This document shows, piece by piece, positions 1 to 8,550 of a stretch of 64,000 nucleotides of DNA. The DNA lies in contig NZ_BDCK01000024.1 in the NCBI RefSeq assembly GCF_001613465.1, forward strand, positions 62,001 to 126,000, read 5' to 3'. Source of the stretch: Nocardia niwae NBRC 108934 = DSM 45340 (GTDB lineage Bacteria > Actinomycetota > Actinomycetes > Mycobacteriales > Mycobacteriaceae). How positions within the stretch are numbered: the first letter of the stretch is position 1; the number at the start of each line of letters is the position of its first letter. The notes beneath the pieces are model-generated. The model worked only from the letters and a program-made list of their open reading frames with translations, did no database searches and was not told where the DNA came from. The position numbers were made by a program, and so were the translations under genes.

Positions 1-59
1 CGGATCGAACGCGTCGGCCCGTTCCGGACAAAGCGGGTCGCGACGTAATCCGCCTGCAT
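1..59 (-). CDS. Possible 5' end of a gene running off the left edge
   Basis: An ATG on the minus strand at 59 opens 19 codons beginning MQADYVATRFVRNGPTR that stay open to the edge of the window. Third codon positions are mostly G or C, as in real genes here. There is no clear Shine-Dalgarno sequence just upstream, so the true start could lie further right or the reading could be chance. I do not recognise the product. It would be divergent from the gene at 206. Confidence 0.3.
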   Translation of the reverse strand, partial: MQADYVATRFVRNGPTRSI

Positions 60-205
60 GGGGTTGATTTCGGGGGCCTAAGCTGCAGCGATCAGGTCTT
101 GGATCGGTGCACCGCCGATTCTTCGCGAGCCGCGGATGTCCAACTGGGCGGATAGAATCGTCCGGCCGAGTGCGAGCTGGGCCGATACGGGGAAGTGGGT
201 ACTGG

Positions 206-1243
206 ATGGAGCACGGTCAGCAGACCGGCGAGTCGATCGGCGCGATGCTGTCGAGTATCGCGTCGGCTCTCCGAGAGGTCAGCGAGAAGCTGGACGCGGT
301 CGCGGCCCGCATCGACGGTGCGCAGGCCGTGGTGGGCGAACCGACCGTCGAGGGACGGCTGGCCAAGCTCGAGGCGTGGGCTTTCGGTGCCGGACAAGAC
401 ATTTCGGGGCTCGACGCCAGAGTGGAACGCCTGGAGTCCGGCGCGGGGCCGAGCCAGGAGGATCGAGAAGCGGCCCACCGCCCGGCTGCCCCGCTACCCC
501 GGGCCGCCGGGAGGCGGTCGAACGCTCGCCGGCCCGAGCACAGCGCGGAACCCACGGCACCGAAAAGCGATCCCCTCGAATCGGCGGGCGCCCGCAACGG
601 CACACCGCGTGAGCCGGTGCACGCGGCGCCCGAGCCGAGTCCCGCGACGCCGGCGAGCTTCCCGCCGGCACGTGAGCCGGCGCTCGAGCCGAGCGCCACG
701 TCCGCACAGAACTTCACCGCACCTCGCGACCCTGCGTCGAACTTCACCGCCCCTCCCGCGCGTGAGCCCGCTTTCACCACACCGACGCCGCGGGAACCCG
801 TCTCGTCCTTCACCGCGCCGCCCTCCCGCGATCCGAGTACCGGCCGGCAAGAGACCCTCCCGGGTTCGCTCGAACCCACCCCCTCCGCGGCCTCGTACTC
901 TCACGGTGAGAATGCCCCCTACGAGAGCATCGTCGCGTCCGCCGCGACCACGAATCACAGCAGTCCGGCCAACGGAGCGGCGCCCGACAGTACGGCCACG
1001 GGCCTCACCGGAGCGCATCGCGCCGGCGCGGACGACCGGACACCGGTAGAGAACACGCATGTGGACAAGCTGCAGGCCATGCTGGACGAACTCAAGCGCA
1101 CGGCGGCGGCTCCGCTGGGCCGCTCCGACCTGTTCGGGCCCACGCCGGGCGACGCGACCGCGAACGGATCTCAGTCCGAGCGCACCGACGCGCAGCGCAG
1201 ACCGGCCGACTACCGGCTCTCCAGCCCGCCGCCGGTGTCCTGA
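206..1243 (+). CDS. Hypothetical protein: coiled-coil N-terminus, Pro/Ala-rich repeat region
   Basis: I do not recognise this 345-residue protein. The ATG at 206 is preceded by a GGGGAAG ribosome site at 189-195. Residues 1 to about 75 have heptad-like spacing and should form an alpha-helical coiled coil. Residues about 80-310 are low complexity, rich in Pro, Ala, Ser, Thr and Glu, and carry repeated units of the type F-T-A-P-P followed by R-(D/E)-P around 705-840. The C-terminus (near 1058-1130) is again helical. There is no signal peptide or membrane segment, so it is probably cytoplasmic and may be a scaffold. Its last 34 bases overlap the convergent LysR gene. An earlier in-frame ATG at 107 exists but adds 33 Arg-rich residues unlike the rest. 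Confidence 0.6.
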   Translation: MEHGQQTGESIGAMLSSIASALREVSEKLDAVAARIDGAQAVVGEPTVEGRLAKLEAWAFGAGQDISGLDARVERLESGAGPSQEDREAAHRPAAPLPRAAGRRSNARRPEHSAEPTAPKSDPLESAGARNGTPREPVHAAPEPSPATPASFPPAREPALEPSATSAQNFTAPRDPASNFTAPPAREPAFTTPTPREPVSSFTAPPSRDPSTGRQETLPGSLEPTPSAASYSHGENAPYESIVASAATTNHSSPANGAAPDSTATGLTGAHRAGADDRTPVENTHVDKLQAMLDELKRTAAAPLGRSDLFGPTPGDATANGSQSERTDAQRRPADYRLSSPPPVS

Positions 1244-2166
1244 GCGGATTTGACACGCCGCCGCTTCGGCGGACGCGCCGCGGCCGACGAACGCAGCAGG
1301 ATCTCCTGCACGAGATCACGCAACCAGCGATGACCCGCGTCGGCGGTGTTGCGCGGGTGCCACGCCAGCCCGATGGCGACCTCGGGCAGCGGCAGCGGTA
1401 TCTCGAACGCGCCCAAGCCGATCGCGGGCAGTGTGGCGGCGCTCAGCAGGGCGGGCGCTGAGCAGACCAGGTCGCTGCCGCGCACCGCGAACAGCGCGCT
1501 GGTCAGGGTCGGCACAGTGGCCACCACCCGCCGGGTACGGCCGTGCAGGGCCAGGCGGTCATCGATCGGGCCGTGCGAACGACCCGTGCGCGAAATGCTC
1601 AGGTGCGGCGCGGCGGCGTACGCGGCCACGGTGACGCGATCGGTGACCAGGGGATGGTCGGCGGCGGCTACTCCGATCACGCGGTCGGTGAGCACTCGGC
1701 GCACGGCGGTCTCCGGGTCGGTGTGGTCGATCACACCGACCTCGAGGTCGACCCGCCCGTCGCGCAACGCGGCGGTACCCTCCACGGTCTCGGGCAGGAA
1801 GCGCAGCGTCACACCCGGCGCTTGGGCCCGCACCGCGGACAGCAGGGGCCCGGCCAGTTCGGTCAGCACCATGTCGCCGGCCTGTAGCGCGAACGTCCGG
1901 CGCAGCGCCGCCGGGTCGAGGTCGCCGCGCGGCGTCAGCAGCGCGCGTCCCTGTTCGACCAAGGTGCTGACCTCGTAGCGCAGTTCCAGTGCGCGCGGCG
2001 TCGGCACCAGGTTTCGACCGGCGCGCACGAGCAGCGGGTCGCCGAGCACGCCGCGCAACCTGGCCAGCGTCCGGCTCATCGCGGGCGGCGACGTGTGTAG
2101 GCGCTCCGCGGCCAGGGTGACGCTGTTGGTGTCCAGCAAGGCGTCGAGGGCCACGAGGAGATTCAT
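1210..2166 (-). CDS. LysR-family transcriptional regulator
   Basis: A 318-residue DNA-binding regulator. The N-terminus (MNLLVALDALLDT) begins a winged helix-turn-helix with the LysR signature LHTSPPAMSRTLARLR, followed by a periplasmic-binding-protein-like effector domain from about residue 90. The closest feel is the NodD/NahR/YafC group. ATG at 2166 has GGAAG 8 bases upstream; a GTG at 2181 (VEALDMN) is the other candidate, since relatives often start with L-D-L/M-N. The C-terminal tail is Arg/Lys-rich. It lies on the same strand as, and downstream of, the P450 and monooxygenase genes, which makes them possible targets, but LysR genes usually sit divergent to what they control, so this is only inference. 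Confidence 0.85.
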   Translation of the reverse strand: MNLLVALDALLDTNSVTLAAERLHTSPPAMSRTLARLRGVLGDPLLVRAGRNLVPTPRALELRYEVSTLVEQGRALLTPRGDLDPAALRRTFALQAGDMVLTELAGPLLSAVRAQAPGVTLRFLPETVEGTAALRDGRVDLEVGVIDHTDPETAVRRVLTDRVIGVAAADHPLVTDRVTVAAYAAAPHLSISRTGRSHGPIDDRLALHGRTRRVVATVPTLTSALFAVRGSDLVCSAPALLSAATLPAIGLGAFEIPLPLPEVAIGLAWHPRNTADAGHRWLRDLVQEILLRSSAAARPPKRRRVKSAQDTGGGLESR

Positions 2167-2534
2167 GTCCAGCGCTTCCACCCTTGGATTATCGCCAACG
2201 CAACCAGCGGCTTCCGGTATTGCGCGGGCGATAACCCGGGCGAGTCCCGAGCCGAGCGGCGAGGCCGGGCAGCCGTCGACGGACCTGTCCACGATCGAGT
2301 CGATCCGTATGCCGTCCCGAGCTTCCAACGGCGCACTGACCTGCGGATATGCGACGTGCGCGTCGATTATCGAGCGACACCCTCGATCAGTGGGCACGCC
2401 GGCTCGCGCCGGACCAGCCGCACACAGGTCGACGAGTGGATGGCCCTGTCCGAGTTACGGGGCGGCACACGCGCATTTCGGCAGTCGATGCAAACATGCG
2501 CGCACACCACTCGCAGCCGATGATCAGCGCAGCG
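2167..2534. other. Intergenic stretch upstream of the LysR gene
   Basis: About 370 bases between the LysR start and the hairpin behind the monooxygenase gene. It must hold the LysR promoter. Short readings in both directions lack ribosome sites and recognisable protein features. I see no defined operator. Confidence 0.4.
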
Positions 2535-2562
2535 GGCGTGCGGTGCCCGTACGCCGCACGCC
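2535..2562 (-). terminator. Hairpin after the monooxygenase gene
   Basis: A perfect 9-bp inverted repeat, GGCGTGCGG (2535-2543) and CCGCACGCC (2554-2562), with a 10-base loop, lies about 30 bases past the stop codon at 2594. There is no T-run behind it, which is common for actinobacterial terminators. It would separate the P450/monooxygenase unit from the LysR gene. Confidence 0.45.
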
Positions 2563-2593
2563 ACACCGAGTGTGCGGACAGCCACGGAGCGCC

Positions 2594-4153
2594 CTAGTGG
2601 CTGACCCGGCCGCTGTCGCCCTCGTACGGAAGCAGTTCCGCCTCGACCGGCGCCGTCGGACGCGCCGTCGGCCCCGGCTCGGGCTTGCGACGGGTGGTCA
2701 GTCCCCGGTAGGACTCCGGCTTGATCCGGCGGAACACCTGCCCGACGCGCGTGTGCAGCGGCAGGCGGAATTTCAGGTCGGCGAGCATCTCATCGATGTT
2801 CTGGATGGAGAACGGGACGACCGCGGTGCCGTGCGCGTGTCGGCCAGGCGTGCGTTCCTCCATCCAGCGCAGGCGGGCGTCGATCTGCTCGTCGAGTTTC
2901 TCGGCGGACGGCAGGTGCAGCCTGCCGGTGAGCAGCGCGGCGGTCCAGTGCGCGGCAACCTCGGCGTTGAGCGTGCTGATCGTCGAGGAGTTGTAGCCGG
3001 CGAATGTCAGATTCGGGACCCCCAACGGCAGGATCTGCCGATGCAGGCGGAAGTTGCCGTGCTCATCGGTCAGCCTGCGCTGGATGTACGGGGTGAGGAA
3101 CGGGACGCGCTGCTGGAAGCCGGTCGCGCAGATCACGACGTCGGCCTGTAGCACCTGCCCGGTGGACAGCCGGATCCCGGGCGCCGCCTTCGGGCCGCCG
3201 CCCATCTCGGTGATGGTCGTGTCCCGGTGCACCGTGATACGTCCGTTGGCCACCTGCTCGTAGAAGCCCTCGCTGACGAGGCTCACCGTGCTCTCGGCGA
3301 TCTCCTCGAATCGCCCGGTGGGCACCAAGTCGAGCTCGCGCAGGTGAGAGTGCTTGGTGACCAGTTCCTGGATCAGATCGAAGTTGCTGATCCGCACGGA
3401 TTCACCGGGACCGTCCAGGAACCGATCCATCCAGCGGGGCCGTAGGTAGTGGAAGTGGGCCTCGCCGAAACGGGTCAGCATCAGCCGTTCGTAATCGATG
3501 ACGCGTGCCAGCTTGCGCGGCATCTTCCAGAAGAGTCGCCGTGCCACGACCGAGGTCGACGCCGCGACCTCGCTCACCGCGGTGGCGATGTCGCAGGCGG
3601 ATTTGCCGTAACCCACCACCACGACCGACTTGCCGCGCACCGACTCCAGGTCGGTGAACTCCGAGGAATGACACAGACGCCCGCCTGCGGCGCGGAACCA
3701 GTCGGCGCCGCGGTACTCCGGCATCGCGGGCTCACTGAAAACGCCGTTGGCGATCACCAGGTGGTCGCACGACGCCCGGCGCACCCCGCTGTCGTCGCGA
3801 ATCTCCAGCAACCAGCCGCTGTCCACCGGATCCGCGGCGACCACCTCGGTGCGCAGCCGCAGGTGCTCGGTCAGCCCGAAGCGCTCGGTGTAGGCGGCCA
3901 GGTACGCCTGCATGTGCTGCCCGTCGAGAACACGCGGGTAGTCGCCCGGCATCGGAAAGTCGGAGAAGTGATATGTGTCCTTGGAGTTCTGCGTTTGCAG
4001 TCCCGGGTATCGCCGGGTCGCACTCCACACGCCACCGACATCGGGTGCGCGGTCGAATATTTCGACCGGAAAACCCTCCTGTTTCAGCACTTTCGCGCAG
4101 GCGAGACCTGCGATACCCGCACCGACGATCCCGATGCGGCTTCCGCTTGTCAT
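2594..4153 (-). CDS. Flavin-containing monooxygenase (FMO/BVMO superfamily)
   Basis: A 519-residue flavoprotein expected to use NADPH and O2 to oxygenate a nitrogen, sulfur or ketone substrate in the cytoplasm. The FAD-binding Rossmann motif GIVGAGIAG is at residues 7-15, an NADPH motif GYGKSA lies mid-protein, and the FMO fingerprint appears as GRLCHSSEF (G-x3-H-x3-F). The fingerprint ends in F and lacks the Trp/Pro of classical Baeyer-Villiger enzymes, so FMO is the better call. ATG at 4153 places the FAD motif properly. It lies 58 bases downstream of the P450 gene on the same strand, so the two may be co-transcribed. The substrate cannot be read from sequence. Confidence 0.85.
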   Translation of the reverse strand: MTSGSRIGIVGAGIAGLACAKVLKQEGFPVEIFDRAPDVGGVWSATRRYPGLQTQNSKDTYHFSDFPMPGDYPRVLDGQHMQAYLAAYTERFGLTEHLRLRTEVVAADPVDSGWLLEIRDDSGVRRASCDHLVIANGVFSEPAMPEYRGADWFRAAGGRLCHSSEFTDLESVRGKSVVVVGYGKSACDIATAVSEVAASTSVVARRLFWKMPRKLARVIDYERLMLTRFGEAHFHYLRPRWMDRFLDGPGESVRISNFDLIQELVTKHSHLRELDLVPTGRFEEIAESTVSLVSEGFYEQVANGRITVHRDTTITEMGGGPKAAPGIRLSTGQVLQADVVICATGFQQRVPFLTPYIQRRLTDEHGNFRLHRQILPLGVPNLTFAGYNSSTISTLNAEVAAHWTAALLTGRLHLPSAEKLDEQIDARLRWMEERTPGRHAHGTAVVPFSIQNIDEMLADLKFRLPLHTRVGQVFRRIKPESYRGLTTRRKPEPGPTARPTAPVEAELLPYEGDSGRVSH

Positions 4154-4211
4154 GCGCAAGAGGCTACGTCGCCAGCGGCGCGCAGCAAAGTCGGTCGACC
4201 GAATCCGCTCG

Positions 4212-5444
4212 TCAGCGCACCGCGGGCGCACGCACCGGGACGACCGGGAGCTCGAGCAGCCCGCGGATCAGGATGCTCTCCCGCCACCGCAGGTCCACGT
4301 CGTCGACGGCGGGCCGCAGCAGCGGATAGCGCCGGATCAGCCGGGTCAGCGCGATGCGCGTCTCGAGCCTGGCCAGTCCCGCGCCCAGGCAGAAGTGGAT
4401 GCCGTGGCCGAAGGCCAGGTGGCCGTTCGCACCGCCCTCCGGGTCGAAGGTAGCGGGGGCGGTGAAGTGACCTTCGTCGCGGTTGGCCGAGGCCACCGAG
4501 ACCAGCACGAGCTCGCCTTCCGGGATGAGGCTGCCACCCACCCGGACCGGCGCGGTGGTGTAGCGCAGGGTCGCGACGTTCACCGGACCGTTGTAGCGCA
4601 GCATCTCCTCCACCAGCGACGTCACACCCGTCGGGTCGTCGCGCAGGGCCTGATAGCGAGCCGGATCGGCCAGTAATTCCAGGACGGTGTTGCCGATCAG
4701 GTTCACCGTGGTCTCGTGACCGGCGACCAGGATGAGGAAGGCCATGGAGATCAACTCGTCGTGATTGAGCCGGTCGCCCTCCTCGGTGACGAGCAGCAGC
4801 TGCGAGATCAGGTCCTCGCCCAGCCCCTCCGCGCGGCGCCGGGCGACCAGACCGTCGAAGTAGCTCACGATGGCGTCGGTGGCGGTCCGCATGCCCTCCG
4901 GTGTGGACATGGGCGTGTCCACCACGGCCGCCGACCATTCCCGGAAGCGCGCGCGGTCCTGCACCGGCACGCCGAGCAGTTCGCAGATCACCGTGATCGG
5001 CAGCGGGAAGGCGTACTCCGCGAGCAGGTCGACCGGCTCGGCGCGCTCGGTCCGATCGATCCCGTTCAGCAAACTATCTGCAATCCCCTCGATCCGTGGG
5101 GCGAGGGCCTCCATCCGCGCGGGCGCGAACGCCGGGGTGACGAGTTTGCGCAGTCGCGAGTGCCGGGGCGGGTCGGCGTTGAGCAGATGGTGGCTGAGGC
5201 GCTGGTTGACGGCCATGACGCCGCTGCCGCCCGCGGCCGATCGTCGCGCGCGGTCGCCCACCGGAGTATGCGGATCCTTGCGCACGTCGGGATGGCGTAA
5301 TACCTCCTTGGCGGCGTCGTAGTCGACCACCAGCCAGGCGCGAACGCCGGTACGCAAATGGATCCGGTGCACCGGCCCCTCGGCGCGCAGCTGCTGATAG
5401 AAGTCGTGTGGCGTGCGAAAGAAGTCCGCGGGCAGCTCTCTCAT
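4212..5444 (-). CDS. Cytochrome P450 (bacterial class I type)
   Basis: A 410-residue soluble P450. The I-helix oxygen-activation motif AGHETT is at residues 241-246, the K-helix E-x-x-R at 280-283, and the haem loop FGHGIHFCLG ends with ligand Cys352. No membrane anchor is present. ATG at 5444 follows AGGGGGAA at good spacing. No ferredoxin or ferredoxin reductase gene is next to it, so electrons must come from elsewhere. The neighbouring flavin monooxygenase on the same strand suggests a short oxidative unit for a small hydrophobic compound. CYP family assignment and substrate are unknown. Confidence 0.92.
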   Translation of the reverse strand: MRELPADFFRTPHDFYQQLRAEGPVHRIHLRTGVRAWLVVDYDAAKEVLRHPDVRKDPHTPVGDRARRSAAGGSGVMAVNQRLSHHLLNADPPRHSRLRKLVTPAFAPARMEALAPRIEGIADSLLNGIDRTERAEPVDLLAEYAFPLPITVICELLGVPVQDRARFREWSAAVVDTPMSTPEGMRTATDAIVSYFDGLVARRRAEGLGEDLISQLLLVTEEGDRLNHDELISMAFLILVAGHETTVNLIGNTVLELLADPARYQALRDDPTGVTSLVEEMLRYNGPVNVATLRYTTAPVRVGGSLIPEGELVLVSVASANRDEGHFTAPATFDPEGGANGHLAFGHGIHFCLGAGLARLETRIALTRLIRRYPLLRPAVDDVDLRWRESILIRGLLELPVVPVRAPAVR

Positions 5445-5614
5445 CCGGTCGGTTCCCCCTCGGTTCGCGAGTGTCGTTGCGCCCCTTCGATGGTGACACC
5501 GATCACGCCGCACGGCCAGGACGCACCACGGCGGCGTCCGCGCGATCACCGTTGCGAATCGTGCCCCGACCGGCTCACCGCGCGCCGTCGTGCGGGTCCG
5601 GCTACTCTGCGCCA

Positions 5615-6841
5615 GTGAGTTCGATCGCGCCAGTTCTGCGGCGTGCCCGCATCGCGAACTCGTTCGCGTTCGGCGCGCAGGGCTTCTTCCTCGCCGTCGT
5701 CCTGACCGAATTGCCCCAGCAGAAGGAGCGTTTCGGCCTGTCGGATGGGGTGATCGCGGTCTCGGTGGTGCTGATCTCGTTACTGGCAGGCGGCGGCAGC
5801 GTGCTGGCGGAGCGGCTGGCGCTGCGCTGGTCCAGCCGCGTGGCGGTGCGGATCGGGCTGCTGCTCGTGGCCGTCACCGGCTCGGCGGCGGCGTTCGCGC
5901 CGAACACGGCGTTGCTCGTCGCCACGCTCGGCTGCTACGGGATCGCGGTCGGCATCGTCGATGCGAGCACCAACATGCAGGCGGTGTTCATCCAGCACGG
6001 CTATGGGAAGTTCATCCTGTCGTCGTTCTACGCCGCGTGGAGCGCCGGAACGATAGCGGGAGCGTTGTTCGTCTCGGGGTGCGAGGCGATGGAGGTGACG
6101 CTGCGCGAATCGCTGCTCGCGGCCGCGGCGGTCGTGCTGGTACTCGGCTGGGCCCTGGGGCCGGGACTGCTCGGGGCGCGGGACGCGGAGACGAGCCCCG
6201 CCGAGACCGCCTCGCCCGGCCCAGCCGTCGCGCTGCGCGCGTATCTCGCCTTCGGGGTCGCGGCGGCATTCGTCTTCGCCATCGACCTGGCGGTGGGCAA
6301 CTGGTCGGCCTTGTACCTCACCGATGACCTGCTCGCCGGTTCGGCGACCGCGGCACTCGCCTTCGCCGCGTATCAGGGGACATCGCTGATAGCCCGCGTC
6401 GCGGGCGATCCGCTGGTGCGCCGTTTCGGTCCGCGCAACGTGGTGCGGGCCGCCGCGGCCACGGGGGTCTTCGGTCTCGCGCTCGTGGTGGCCGCGCCGA
6501 GTCCGGCTGTCGCGATCGCGGGCTTCTTCGTCGCGGGGGCGGGCCTGCCCGTGATCGCACCACTGTGCTTCAGCGCGGCCGGGCAACTCGCGACCGGACG
6601 GGAACTCGACGCGCTGATCGCGCGTCTCAACCTGTTCAACTACGCGGGAACCCTGCTGGGCGGTGGAGTGGTCGGCGCCGTCGCCGCGAGCATCGGACAC
6701 CGTGCGGGATTCGTGCTCCCCCTGCTGTTCGCCCTCGCACTGATCGTGCTCTCGCGGGTCTTCCGTTCCCATCGCGTCACGAGCGCACCCCACCCCGGGA
6801 CGCTGGACCAGCCCACAGAACTCGGTCCGGCCGCCGGGTAG
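5615..6841 (+). CDS. MFS transporter (YbjJ-like)
   Basis: A 408-residue integral membrane protein with about 12 hydrophobic helices in two halves and a short hydrophilic linker near residues 190-205, as in the major facilitator superfamily. GTG at 5615 begins VSSIAPVLRRARIANSFAFG, placing a positively charged N-terminus before helix 1. It is divergent from the P450 gene across 170 bases, so it may export or import something related to that unit, but substrate cannot be inferred. Overall character resembles E. coli YbjJ/fucose-permease-type carriers. Confidence 0.85.
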   Translation: MSSIAPVLRRARIANSFAFGAQGFFLAVVLTELPQQKERFGLSDGVIAVSVVLISLLAGGGSVLAERLALRWSSRVAVRIGLLLVAVTGSAAAFAPNTALLVATLGCYGIAVGIVDASTNMQAVFIQHGYGKFILSSFYAAWSAGTIAGALFVSGCEAMEVTLRESLLAAAAVVLVLGWALGPGLLGARDAETSPAETASPGPAVALRAYLAFGVAAAFVFAIDLAVGNWSALYLTDDLLAGSATAALAFAAYQGTSLIARVAGDPLVRRFGPRNVVRAAAATGVFGLALVVAAPSPAVAIAGFFVAGAGLPVIAPLCFSAAGQLATGRELDALIARLNLFNYAGTLLGGGVVGAVAASIGHRAGFVLPLLFALALIVLSRVFRSHRVTSAPHPGTLDQPTELGPAAG

Positions 6842-6863
6842 GCCGTGCGCTCCGGCACGCTCG

Positions 6864-7092
6864 TCAGCGGCGGAGGGATCCTTCCAGCGGATGGGCGCGG
6901 AAGAAATCCCACATCGAGCTGCGCGGTGATCGTGACGAAGCGCTCGGTGGCGCCCAGCAGGCTGATCCCGCTGCCGGCGTGCTCGAATTCCGCGGATTCG
7001 AGATAACCGTGCGGATCGAACACGACCAGCGCCGGCTGCCCCGGGGGCGGTGGCCGGAACGTCTCGGAGGGGATGTGGAGCCGGACTTCTCC
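6864..7092 (-). pseudogene. Frameshifted gene remnant
   Basis: Reading the minus strand, one frame is open from 7092 with strong G/C third positions and sensible protein (PALVVFDPHGYLESAEFEH, then LGATERFVTITAQLD). At about 6915-6935 coding character jumps to another frame, which reads MWDFFRAHPLEGSLRR and then stops at 6864. The ending W-x-F-F-x-x-H-P resembles the C-terminus of secreted esterases or PHB-depolymerase-like hydrolases. Upstream an in-frame TGA at 7093-7095 cuts it off, and no start codon with a ribosome site is visible. I read it as a decayed fragment with a frameshift; a sequencing error cannot be excluded. Confidence 0.45.
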
Positions 7093-7184
7093 TCAGCGGC
7101 GAATCGCAGCGTCGACCGGACAGGCGCAGTGGCTGGGAAGGAGCGCGATGGCGCGAATCCGTGTCCGAATGCTCTGATAGCGGC

Positions 7185-7724
7185 ATGAGCAACCTCCCAG
7201 TCATCGTCGATCGGGCCGGGCTGTGGGACGCGGAAGCGCTCAGCGACGTCGCGGCGGCCACTTTTCCGCTCGCGTGCCCGACCACAGCCACACCCGACGA
7301 CATCGAAGTCTTCGTCGGCGAGGTCCTGTCGGGTGAACGCTTCGGCGAGTATCTGAGCGATCCGGCCCGGATCGTGCTCAAAGCCGTCGCGGACGGCGCC
7401 ATCGTCGGATACGCGATGCTGGTCACCCGCGCCCCGGCCGACCCCGTGGTGGCCGAGTCGGTCGGGATTCGCGAGCTGGTGGAGATCAGCAAGATGTACG
7501 TGCTGCCCGGACACCACGGCACCGGCGTCTCCACCGCGCTGATGACCGCCGCGCTGGAGTGGGCGCGAGCCGAGGGATATCCGGGCGTCTGGCTGGGCGT
7601 CAATCAGGAGAACGTCCGCGCCCAGCGCTTCTACGCCAAGCATGGCTTCACCGAGGTCGGCGCCAGGAAGTTCACCGTCGGCAACCAGGTACATCACGAT
7701 TACGTGCTGCGGCTGGTCTTCTAG
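7185..7724 (+). CDS. GNAT-family N-acetyltransferase
   Basis: A 179-residue protein predicted to move an acetyl group from acetyl-CoA to an amine. The acetyl-CoA loop is seen in VLPGHHGTGVSTALM (V/I-x-x-x-x-x-G-x-G/A type), followed by the beta-strand/helix pair WLGVNQENVRAQRFYAKHGF that is typical of the fold's C-terminal half. ATG at 7185 fits the family length. It occupies the position of M. tuberculosis Rv2669, at the left edge of the conserved block, and converges with the hydrolase gene 7 bases away. Substrate unknown. Confidence 0.85.
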   Translation: MSNLPVIVDRAGLWDAEALSDVAAATFPLACPTTATPDDIEVFVGEVLSGERFGEYLSDPARIVLKAVADGAIVGYAMLVTRAPADPVVAESVGIRELVEISKMYVLPGHHGTGVSTALMTAALEWARAEGYPGVWLGVNQENVRAQRFYAKHGFTEVGARKFTVGNQVHHDYVLRLVF

Positions 7725-7731
7725 TCCGGAC

Positions 7732-8484
7732 TCAGCGCAGGAAATCGACGAGCGCCGCATGGAAGGCGGGCTCCACCACCGCCATCAGATGGTCGCCGGG
7801 CACCACGGCGAGTGCGCCGTTCGGCAGGGCCGCGGCGAGCCGCTCCGGTTCGGCGGCGAACGGATCGTTGTCGCCCGCCAGCACCAGAGCGGGCACGGTG
7901 ATGCCCGCCAGGGTCTCGATGGGACGATCGTCGAGGCCGGTCGCCACCGCGTGGATGGCGTCCACGTCGGCGTGCACCGCGTCGGCCAGCACCCGGAACA
8001 TCTTCGCGGTCGGGGACGCGCCCGCGCCGTCTCCGCTCATCGCGGCCTGCAGGTCGGGCAGGTCGACCACGCGGCGGTCGACGCCGCCGCAGTCCAGCAC
8101 GCCCGACCCGATGCCGCCGACCGCCAGCCGGCGCACGCGCCGGTCGGTCATGGCCACCAGCAGCGAGATCACCCCGCCCATCGAGTACCCGACCTGCGCC
8201 ACTTCCTCGAAGCCCAGCTCGTCGTAGAGCGCCCGCACGTCACGTGCCATGGCATGCCACGAATAGCGCGCCGCCTCGTGCGGCTTGCCGGAACGACCGT
8301 GGCCGCGCGCGTCCAGGGAAACCACGGTGTGCCCGGCGGATCGGAGCGCGGCGACCACGCCCGTGCTCATCCAGTTCGCGTTGGTGTCCGCGACCACCCC
8401 GTGTTGCAGCACGACCGGGACGCCCGCCCCCTCCCAGACCCGGTAATTGAGTTCCAGGCCGTCCCATGTCTCAAACTTCGCCAT
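7732..8484 (-). CDS. Alpha/beta hydrolase
   Basis: A 250-residue alpha/beta-hydrolase. The oxyanion strand VVLQHG is at residues 24-29, the nucleophile elbow GYSMGG has Ser101, the acid is probably the Asp of GDNDPF and the base the His of GDHLM near the C-terminus, so the triad looks complete. ATG at 8484 was chosen for the MAKFETWDG start; a GTG at 8502 adds six residues. No signal peptide. It is one of two genes inserted between the Rv2669-like and Rv2670c-like genes. Esterase, lactonase and C-C hydrolase activities are all possible. Confidence 0.85.
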   Translation of the reverse strand: MAKFETWDGLELNYRVWEGAGVPVVLQHGVVADTNANWMSTGVVAALRSAGHTVVSLDARGHGRSGKPHEAARYSWHAMARDVRALYDELGFEEVAQVGYSMGGVISLLVAMTDRRVRRLAVGGIGSGVLDCGGVDRRVVDLPDLQAAMSGDGAGASPTAKMFRVLADAVHADVDAIHAVATGLDDRPIETLAGITVPALVLAGDNDPFAAEPERLAAALPNGALAVVPGDHLMAVVEPAFHAALVDFLR

Positions 8485-8550
8485 GCCGGGATCGTAATGC
8501 ACAGCGCGGCACCGGACAGCCGGAGCGGACGTTCGGCCCGGACGCCTCGC

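Noticed and set aside
2594-4153. Baeyer-Villiger monooxygenase as a firm call
   Set aside because: The fingerprint ends in Phe and lacks the Trp/Pro pattern expected for type I BVMOs; FMO superfamily is as far as the sequence allows.
5780-7603. A 607-residue minus-strand reading across the MFS and GNAT genes
   Set aside because: It spans two real genes on the opposite strand and contains no recognisable segment; only the short part at 6864-7092 (in other frames) looks coding.
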